A stretch of DNA of 64,000 bases from Phoronis australis. Its lineage: Eukaryota > Phoronida > Phoronidae. Below the pieces are notes generated by a model that worked only from the letters and a program-made list of their open reading frames with translations, did not search any database and had not been told where the DNA came from. The translations under genes and the position numbers were made by a program. The DNA lies in NCBI GenBank assembly GCA_002633005.1, contig NMRA01000298.1:349474-413473 (forward strand), read 5' to 3'. The first letter of the stretch is position 1, and every line of letters starts with the position of its first letter. Shown here in pieces: positions 57,501 through 64,000 of this stretch.

Positions 57501-60500
57501 ATGAATCCAGTCAGCCATTTCTAAGATACGGTGTTCCGTAGTCGGCCATATTGGGACGTTTTTAAGTGGTTCTACACAACTTAAAGCAGCATCTTTTCTC
57601 TATGCGATGTTTGTAGTTTGTCGAAGAGCACAAGTGCAAAAGGCAAGATGTGTTTGTGATCACTATACAGACATTTCTTGACAACTTCTGGCCAAACTTG
57701 ACTGCTGCCCACGACCTGTTGGACTCCTTGACTGCTTCATTACAGGACATTCAGGTCAAAGGTCGGTTTTGCTTGTTTTATATATTGTGATTTTAAGCTA
57801 TGTGAATTATTATTTTTCCTTTGCTTGTTTTATATATTATGATTGAAAGCTATTTGAATTATTATTTTCCCTGTAGGAGTTGTCTGTGACATACAATGGG
57901 TTTCAACTGATTAGTGTGTCTCTAGTTAGATTATGGTGTTAAATTAACCCGGCAGTAACAAATACTTTTAAAGCCTTTTTTTCTAATATTTGAATGTGAC
58001 TTAAGTAAATTGTCAATCACCACAATTTTATCTGGCTCAGATGCCATGTTTGGCTCTTCAGGTAATCTGGCAAAAATCTGTTCCCCTGTAATTACATTTA
58101 GGGTAGGCCCAAATTTGTGGGTAGCGACTCATCTTTTTGGCACATTCCAAACCGTAGGATTTTACTTTCTCCTTGTCAGCTTTCGATGAATTCCCCAACA
58201 TTCATTCTCGTGTGACTGAGAATAGCCACTTCCTGGTTTACTACTGTGCAGTCATTGATTCTACACTATTTACGCACAATGCTGCGCATCTGAAGGGCAC
58301 CTGGCCACAGTTGTACACTGCTGCCGTGCTCATCAACATTTTCCATTTAAAGGTTCTTTCGCCATTTGTGGTTCTTATGCCATTACTGTTTTACTAGTTT
58401 ATAGCAAGTTGCTATGGAGACACCAAAAATAATTTGAAATTGCAAGTGAGGCGTGTTGAAATGGCTTCAGAAAAGAAACCAAACTTCTAGACCCCACCAT
58501 ACCTGTTTGAAAGTTTGGAGTGAACACAAGTTCTCAAACTGCGACGAATGACAACTTCTTTTGATTTTTTTTTTTGGTGCAGAATGAAAGTCTGTGGCTT
58601 TCTATAGTTTTTGTGAGCATCATTTCCTGCAACACAACTGCGTTGAGAACCCACTTCTTTTAATGTTTTCAAAATAACCGAGGTGAAATTATTTCTTATG
58701 ATGCTTCGATAACGTTCGTATTGTGTGTGTGCAATGAGGCCTAGTGACCAAGTAAACAAAGCACAGTGTGGAGACAACTCCACCCACAAAAACAATTTAG
58801 AGCCGAAAATTCACTTGCCACGCAGGTGACCAGCACCTTAGTCGCATGGGCAAGTGGCTAAAGTGCTGTCCACACACAGACTTAGCCTTGAACAAATTAC
58901 TCCTGGAACTAGTTGTCGCTAGGTTTGAGAGCTGGCTAGACGCTATTTAAACTAGTGCAACTTACCCCAGTTGTGAAAGCTTGCTCCACATTATCGAGGT
59001 GGGTTAACTTGTTCTAGGGTAACTTGTGCCACTTGTAGTCGCCGTGTGGCCACAAAACTAGTGTAGGGCAGAAGTAATTGTCAGCTGCGGTTACATGAAG
59101 ATGGGTTTTCTTTTGTGCGCCGTGTTCGCATCAGGGGTTCATTGTCCCGCACAGAGCTACAACTTCCTTGGTTATCGAGCATGTGTGTGTGGATGCTTCA
59201 CTTAAAAGTGGGGTAAGTTGCACTAGTTCAAGTTCAAGGGCAGGTTATGTGTGGGCGGGACTTAAGTATCACTTCTCCAACTTATCTCAGGATGCATATC
59301 TTTCAAAAACTAGGTCAGTGATACATTTTATACCTTTTTGCAAAAGAAGAGAGTTCAGTTCGGGTCATGGCAATCCCACATGCACTCATCCATCATGATA
59401 GATAATTCTGGGTAATTTTCTTCTGATGTCTTTTAGCTGAATTGCTTAAAAATTGCTCTGACACTTAAATTTACACATGGCAGCTGGGAATTGTTTTCTG
59501 TCTTCTTCTGCAGACCGCGAGTTCTCAGGCTATATGTCAGATGAGATCCTGGAGTCAAACCTCAAGTCTGGACGCTTCATTCAGGGCTGCCTTCAAGTAA
59601 ACAAGCACAATGCCCAACAGGAGGCGTTTGTGCATCAAACTAAGTAAGTAGGATAGAACAATGGAGGAGGTGCATGAATTTCAATAGGTGTCACTAGGTG
59701 TCATGAAGCACATGAGTGTGCCCTAACTTATGGTTGGCAAATGTGTCCCTTTGGTTATGAATGCGATAACATTAAACAAATATCAAATAGGCATACACAC
59801 AGATAATCCTACAAAGTCTTCCTCACTTTGTTCATAGATACGTTTTGCAATACACTATTACACTAATTCCATGCCATGAACCTTTACTGTTCCAAACTTT
59901 TGAGAAGTTTATTCAACCTACACATTGGCATTTAGCCTTGTGGCAAATTCTTTTAAAATGTGTTCACATACTGTCTCATAACTGTGCTAACGTATAGCAG
60001 GAACGAAACGATGATGCTATTTTATCGTCACTTTCGCTAAACAAAGCAGAGTTGTATTCATTGACAACTCATAAATGTGAAAACCAAACATTCTGCAAAT
60101 ACGTGACCTTTGCAAAATGACGTACCTCGTGGGCTCACATAGCCCACATCATGCAGTGTTATTCCCCAGCACTACATCATGATATTTACTGGAGACTGTT
60201 CAGTGATTTGCAGCACATCATTTTCACCACAAAACTCGTTCTTAAAAACACGCATGTTGCTTGTAAAATGACAGTGCACCTGTATTAATTCACACAGTCG
60301 GGCAGTGGCGTGGGAGTCTTTTCCCATGTTCACCTCTGTGCTGATGAACAGCTTTTTGACCTCAGTCTGCTAGAGGATTTTTTCTTCATTAGTGCCACCT
60401 AGTGAATAGTTGTGAATGCCCACAATTTCTCAAAAGTTTGTCTTTTATATAGTATCTCATCTTGTGAGATATTTATTTGATGCTTCTGAACTTTTACAAA

Positions 60501-62092
60501 AATATGAAGAAAAAAATTCTCTGCGTCTGCCGTAACCTGGCCCAGAATGGTGAGACTGTAGTACAGCTGTTTCCGCATTCAATGCTGTGGTGTAAATTAA
60601 TTAAGATACCGTTTTTTCGTATATAAGTGATCACTTTTAAATAAAGTCTATGTTGCAGCGAGACTGGCGTTAAGGACGACACACACAAAACCTCAGATGT
60701 GCTCATACCGGGTGTAGCGGCCAGGAACCGAGCAGTACACGGGGATAACGTCGTCGTGGAGATATTACCCCGCAATCAGTGGAAGGGACGCAATACAGCT
60801 CTCAGTGAAGATGGAGGTAGACTGTCTGGTCTTAGTGTTTGGAATTTTGTTGTCATTTCAAATAAAATACAGTCGGATACTAGAGATAGGTGCCCTTGAA
60901 ACTGACTCATTAGTTAATCCTTGATGAATAAGTTTCTCACATTTTGGGAGCTAAAATTACGGGCATTCACAAAGAACGAAAAGTCTCGGTCGTTTAAATT
61001 GGTGAGAGTGGGTGTTAATTGGAACATGGGCATTTTGCTCATTGACAAGAGAATATGCTATTTAACTCCTGGTTCATACTCTTTGTAGAAATTTAGAATG
61101 TTTTGTGGACACAGAAAGTCGTTGAAAATTAAAAAAGGGGGGATTAAGTGGTCGTGCTAATCTCGTTGAAAATTTCATACACACACACACACACACACAC
61201 GCACGCACACAAACACACACACACACGCACGCACACAAACGCACACCCATCAGTTATGCTTAAGTTTATTGTAACATGTCTACTTTTTGTGAAGAAATTG
61301 TTCCTGGAAAAGTCATGGAAATTGAAAACACAATATGGAGCGATAATGAAACACTGGCATGGCTTGGAGATACTTTTTTTCCATGTTTCTGTACGAGGAT
61401 AGCCTCATCTGTGCTCACCACTGCTTTTAGTAATGCCCTGTGTACAATGACAAGTTGTTACCCTGACAAGTTGTAGAGATGAGAAAAAGTATGCGCATAG
61501 TTTTTAAGAAAATGGCTGTAGCCTCAAAATGAAAGTTTGCTTTACTGATCTTAGTTGCCGGACCCAAATTTGGCAAACAAGATGGCTGAAATTCAAATTA
61601 AACCGTCTTTATGGAGTTTACACAGTCATTCATGTCATTGAAACAAATCATGATCTTTGAGCTGTGTACTAATGTCCTCAAAGCCATATGTCATTCCACT
61701 CTCACCGATTAAATGTTTCCGCCAGCTTTGCTGTAAGTCCATGCACCCCTTGGGGTTTTTTGTACCTGGGTCAAATACCGTGATTTGTTTCAAAGTATGA
61801 AATATTAAAAATTTGGTATTATTAGAATTGTAGCCGACTTGTTTGCCAAACGTGGGTCCTGCAACTTTAAGTTGACGTGCCTGTAGTGAAATACGCAATG
61901 TGGTCAGTCGTTCATTTTGACGGTGTGTGTCTAATGCCTTTCTATGGCATTACCCATCAATGACCCATGACCTATGTGTTCACAGATGATGCTAATGATA
62001 ATGAGCATAGCAGAGCCATGCCCACTGGTCGGGTAGTCGGTATTGTGCAAAGGAACTGGCGTGACTACGTGGCTACGTTTTCTCTTGATGAG

Positions 62093-62132
<40 letters not shown>

Positions 62133-63542
62133 GTGTGTATATGACTGTGCAGTGTAGAATCCCTTGCTTTTATGTCCTTACGTGGTCGCTTTTTATCGTC
62201 ATCCTGTGCTGGTGTTCATTGGGTCTGTCAAAAACCTCTGGTCATATCTTGATCAAGTTTGGCTTAACTGCGTTGGCCATCATTACACTTCAATGTAGTC
62301 TGCCCTGAACCCAGGGCCAGATTGGGTGAGGGTTTTTAGTGTTTTGGGGGGAAGAGCACTTGCCATTTATAACTCCTTCTGAAAGGATGAGTTAAGATTC
62401 AGTGGTCACTGAATATTGTATCTGCACCGTTAAGAACTTGGTTCTCAAAAGTTGAAATTGGAGAAGTCTGTTCTTTTTTGAATCAGTTCATTCCAGGCAG
62501 GCACTAAGAAATTTTTAGGCGCTCATTGTCACCTTATCAGTTCCTAATAATTCAAGAGATGGTCCTTCAGTCAAAGGGGCCTTGGTTTGCACAACTAATG
62601 ATCATAACCTTTGCCTTTGGCGTCATGTATATTGGGGACAGCTGATTTGGAACTTTATGTACTGACGATGATAATGGAAATATATTAATTGTTTGTGTTA
62701 ATGTTCATTACGGAATCTTCATTACAATGAATATACAATGTATACGATAAAGGGAATGCATGCCAATGTCGTTGGTGTGAAAAACATTGCCTTGAATGTA
62801 GCATTCAGTAAATTTGTTCTTTTCTATCATACACTGTTCACTGAAAAACTCTCATTCACTTTCAGCTGCAGCCTAGCCCTGGTCAAAGTCACAAAACCAG
62901 TAAAGTTCTAGTCATACCATATGACCGGCGAATACCCAAGATTAGAATCAACACCAGGCAGAGAGACAGTCTAAAAGACCACAAGTAATAGCGCTTGTTA
63001 TATAGATCCGGCCTTGTTGCTACGAGACAATCTTTCGTGTGTGCTGGGATGCGTTGGAACTTACAGGTGGCGTGTAAAGGTTATGTAGGATTCTAAAAGA
63101 AAGTCCAAATTTGGCCGACTTTGGAACATTATATCTCAGAAATCTCTGAAACTTTCAGATATTACCATGCTTGATGCACGGTTCACCAGTACGCTGTAAG
63201 GGCGATTAAAATTAAGACCCACTTGTTTCATGAAACAAAACCGAAATTACTCAGAAACTTTATTATGTTTCTGCGATTTCATTAAATTTCCGTTTCCGTT
63301 TTCTGCTGGCTTTGAACCAAAGCAATCTCTGGGGTAATTTGGCGTCGTGGAGAGATGAGTTGAATGATGAGATCTTCGTTTTCTACAGGATTGTTGTGAG
63401 GATCGATTCCTGGGATGTCGACTCTCAGTATCCAAATGGACACTTTGTGCGCTCCTTGGGGAAAAGTGGCGAGCTGGAAACAGAAGTGTCAGCCATCTTG
63501 GTTGAATACAACCTTTCCGTGGGGACTTTCTCTGAAGGCATC
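48410..63542 (+). CDS. DIS3L: DIS3-like exonuclease (DIS3L), first ten exons
   Basis: Exons 48410-48551, 49101-49234, 51837-51988, 52896-52977, 53401-53545, 59514-59643, 60659-60816, 61986-62092, 62866-62984 and 63389-63542 join without a phase break into 441 codons. The product is the exosome-associated 3'-5' exoribonuclease DIS3L, which degrades mRNA in the cytoplasm. An N-terminal segment with clustered Cys ([12 protein letters not shown]) precedes a PIN domain (about residues 50-218; [25 protein letters not shown]). Cold-shock domains follow (about 245-390; [51 protein letters not shown]), then the start of the RNB region ([18 protein letters not shown]). Two ATGs lie in tandem at the start. 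The RNB active site lies outside the window. A second copy of exons 3-5 (56021-57761) is treated as an assembly duplicate. Confidence 0.95.
48552..49100. other. DIS3L intron 1
   Basis: Contains GTAGAAAGCCTAATAAG and ATGAAGTCATGTGGTCATG (about 48860-48930), a possible distant relative of the 25.5-kb satellite unit. Nothing else seen. Confidence 0.35.
49101..49234 (+). CDS. DIS3L: DIS3L exon 2
   Basis: Acceptor CGTTTTCAG, donor GTAAGG, phase 1 to 0. Encodes [20 protein letters not shown] then [10 protein letters not shown], the first strand-helix units of the PIN domain. Confidence 0.92.
49235..51836. other. DIS3L intron 2
   Basis: Contains a short duplicated TTGAYATGCAAAAACNTTTA block at 51495-51555. 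Minus-strand open frames at 49479-49670 and 49977-50393 have no recognised domain. Confidence 0.4.
51837..51988 (+). CDS. DIS3L: DIS3L exon 3
   Basis: Acceptor TGTGTTAG, donor GTGAGT, phase 0 to 2. Encodes [20 protein letters not shown] then [20 protein letters not shown]. Confidence 0.92.
52896..52977 (+). CDS. DIS3L: DIS3L exon 4
   Basis: Acceptor TTCCCCCAAG, donor GTAAGT, phase 2 to 0. Encodes [20 protein letters not shown] then VLTENKQ of the PIN domain. Confidence 0.92.
53401..53545 (+). CDS. DIS3L: DIS3L exon 5
   Basis: Acceptor TGTTTGTAG, donor GTCGGT, phase 0 to 1. Encodes [20 protein letters not shown] then [18 protein letters not shown]. The phase-1 end fits exon 6 directly. Confidence 0.9.
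54031..55422. mobile_element. Harbinger-like non-autonomous element, 1392 bp, polymorphic
   Basis: Ends GGCCCGGTCTCCAATCTCCG and its reverse complement are flanked by CTG on both sides. The matching site in copy 2 (58303-58312) reads GCACCTGGCCACAG uninterrupted, so the empty site and a 3-bp duplication are directly visible. CACCWGG is the kind of target reported for some PIF/Harbinger families. The arms are rich in ACTCGAGTA words; no transposase frame is seen. Confidence 0.88.
55727..55893. mobile_element. Second Harbinger-like insertion, cut by the N
   Basis: Begins GGCCCGGTCTCCAATCTCCG after CAG and nearly matches the reverse complement of the right arm of the element at 54031-55422 until the N at 55894. 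Copy 2 reads GCATCAGGGGTTC at the same site (59131-59143) without the insertion. Confidence 0.88.
55894..55894. other. Single-N contig join
   Basis: One N separates the truncated MITE from sequence identical to 51711 onward. It marks where two contigs were joined. Confidence 0.95.
56021..56172 (+). CDS. DIS3L: DIS3L exon 3, duplicate copy
   Basis: Same length and splice sites as 51837-51988. Few differences, including Lys to Glu in SRSRKPG/SRSREPG and synonymous changes, so it is under constraint or very recent. Confidence 0.85.
57111..57192 (+). CDS. DIS3L: DIS3L exon 4, duplicate copy
   Basis: Same 82-bp length and splice sites as 52896-52977; differences are synonymous. Confidence 0.85.
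57617..57761 (+). CDS. DIS3L: DIS3L exon 5, duplicate copy
   Basis: Same 145-bp length and splice sites as 53401-53545. Ile to Val at residue 2 and Asn to Thr in VFVINIQ/VFVITIQ. Confidence 0.85.
58499..59030. other. 532-bp insertion present only in copy 2
   Basis: Copy 1 reads ACCCCACC|ACTTGTA where copy 2 has 532 bp between the same words. Ends show no clear inverted repeats, so either an insertion in copy 2 or a deletion in copy 1 is possible. Confidence 0.8.
59514..59643 (+). CDS. DIS3L: DIS3L exon 6
   Basis: Acceptor TTCTTCTGCAG, donor GTAAGT, phase 1 to 2. Encodes [20 protein letters not shown] then [17 protein letters not shown], the start of the first cold-shock domain. Confidence 0.93.
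60659..60816 (+). CDS. DIS3L: DIS3L exon 7
   Basis: Acceptor TATGTTGCAG, donor GTAGAC, phase 2 to 1. Encodes [20 protein letters not shown] then [20 protein letters not shown], the core of the first cold-shock domain. Confidence 0.93.
61178..61247. repeat. (AC)n microsatellite in DIS3L intron 7
   Basis: About 70 bp of AC with GCAC and AAAC interruptions, 740 bp upstream of exon 8. Confidence 0.97.
61986..62092 (+). CDS. DIS3L: DIS3L exon 8
   Basis: Acceptor GTGTTCACAG, donor GTTTGTGTGTG, phase 1 to 0. Encodes [20 protein letters not shown] then ATFSLDE of the second cold-shock domain. The donor runs straight into a (GT)n repeat. Confidence 0.9.
62093..62148. repeat. (GT)n microsatellite at the exon 8 donor
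   Basis: GTTTGTGTGTG followed by about 45 bp of GT with one GC interruption, starting at the splice donor itself. Confidence 0.97.
62866..62984 (+). CDS. DIS3L: DIS3L exon 9
   Basis: Acceptor TCACTTTCAG, donor GTAATA, phase 0 to 2. Encodes [20 protein letters not shown], the DYRIPKIRI-type segment of the family. Confidence 0.92.
63389..63542 (+). CDS. DIS3L: DIS3L exon 10
   Basis: Acceptor TTTTCTACAG, donor GTAAGT, phase 2 to 0. Encodes [40 protein letters not shown] and [11 protein letters not shown]. The next exon and the RNB catalytic region are outside the window. Confidence 0.93.
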
Positions 63543-64000
63543 GTAAGTTCTTACAACATGTTTGTTTTCGATTGATTCAAGCCATACACCGCACATTTAA
63601 TAACCCTGTCTGGAATCCATTTTTATTGTGCGTTAGCGTGGATATTTATCCTGGACATTACACTTTGTCTATGCATCAGGTGTATTTCAATGATGTCATC
63701 CTCAATTACAAGCCTGAATGGTGAATAAATACCTGGTGGCAGGAAAACATAATGGACATGCTGTGATGTTGAATTGAAGACATTCTCGTGCATGTGTTTT
63801 GATCCACTGGAGTTGATGAAACTTGATTATTTTTAGTTTTGCAGAGGTGATTGCTCAGGATGTGGGGTGAATGAATTATTGTTTGTCTTTGGGCGTTATT
63901 TCCCAAGTCTGTTGATAAGTCCCCGCATGCAATTTGGAGAAATTCCTCTACATGCCACTCAAGGTCAAGATACTGGAAATTACAGCCTCACCATGTAATT
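63543..64000. other. DIS3L intron 10, runs off the window
   Basis: No further exon recognised before the window ends. Confidence 0.5.

Larger units (their letters stand above)
55895..59139. repeat. Duplicated segment, copy 2 (DIS3L exons 3'-5')
   Basis: Starts at the position equivalent to 51711 and runs past the equivalent of 55727. It lacks both Harbinger-like insertions and has an extra 532 bp at 58499-59030. Most parsimonious reading: the other haplotype. Confidence 0.85.

Noticed and set aside
56021-57761. Genuine tandem exon duplication in DIS3L
   Set aside because: Phase mismatch, the single N at the junction and allele-like indels all favour a scaffolding artefact; kept as a finding but not as a biological duplication.
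1-64000. CRISPR arrays, bacterial operons, phage or plasmid features
   Set aside because: The window is intron-bearing animal DNA; no spaced identical repeats or prokaryotic gene arrangement is present.

Overview
This is a stretch of animal nuclear DNA. Genes are split by GT-AG introns of about 0.2-6 kb, there is no operon layout, and interspersed repeats are dense. Repeat types are a Penelope-like retroelement, a piggyBac relic, a LINE relic, Harbinger-like and hAT-like non-autonomous elements, tRNA-derived SINEs and satellites. The word TACATGTA and its extensions recur throughout. A DIS3L gene, an ODF3/SHIPPO-type ciliary gene and CTHRC1/FN2/PAN extracellular genes point to a marine invertebrate metazoan. 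An anthozoan or a cephalochordate would fit; I cannot decide between them from sequence alone. Two assembly marks are visible: a 335-N gap (15822-16156) and a single N at 55894.

Left third (1-20 kb), minus strand: a cluster of genes related to collagen triple helix repeat-containing protein 1 (CTHRC1). Copy A keeps two CTHRC1-domain exons (4541-4742, 3343-3495) and a terminal exon (2913-3031). Copy B has two CTHRC1 exons (9696-9895, 9372-9527), a fibronectin type II exon (8670-8837) and a terminal exon (7263-7375). A Cys-rich exon (13796-13907) and a signal-peptide/PAN-like exon (18756-19124) are likely its 5' part. Relic exons (5276, 12894) and two related terminal-exon-like pieces (about 8.0 and 19.6 kb) show repeated local duplication. 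Inside this cluster sit a Penelope-like element with inverted ends (11167-12673), a 273-bp hairpin (10384-10656), a Harbinger-like MITE, a tRNA-like SINE and a LINE RT fragment.

Middle (20-48 kb): mostly non-coding. It holds a three-unit 150-bp satellite rich in GTCACGTGAC palindromes beside a frameshifted piggyBac transposase, and a four-exon plus-strand gene with SHIPPO/ODF3 repeats (32212-39240) whose third intron contains a GGAT-type minisatellite. Paired interspersed repeats, hAT-like elements and a cluster of three tRNA-derived SINEs (46.8-47.4 kb) follow.

Right quarter (48-64 kb), plus strand: the first ten exons (441 codons, in perfect phase) of DIS3L, a cytoplasmic exosome RNase of the RNB family; the RNB catalytic half lies beyond the window. 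Exons 3-5 occur twice (51.7-55.9 and 55.9-59.1 kb) with allele-like differences. The second copy begins right after the single N, and exon phases forbid using both copies in one mRNA. I therefore read this as two haplotypes joined head to tail by the assembler. The comparison gives clean empty sites for two Harbinger-like insertions.
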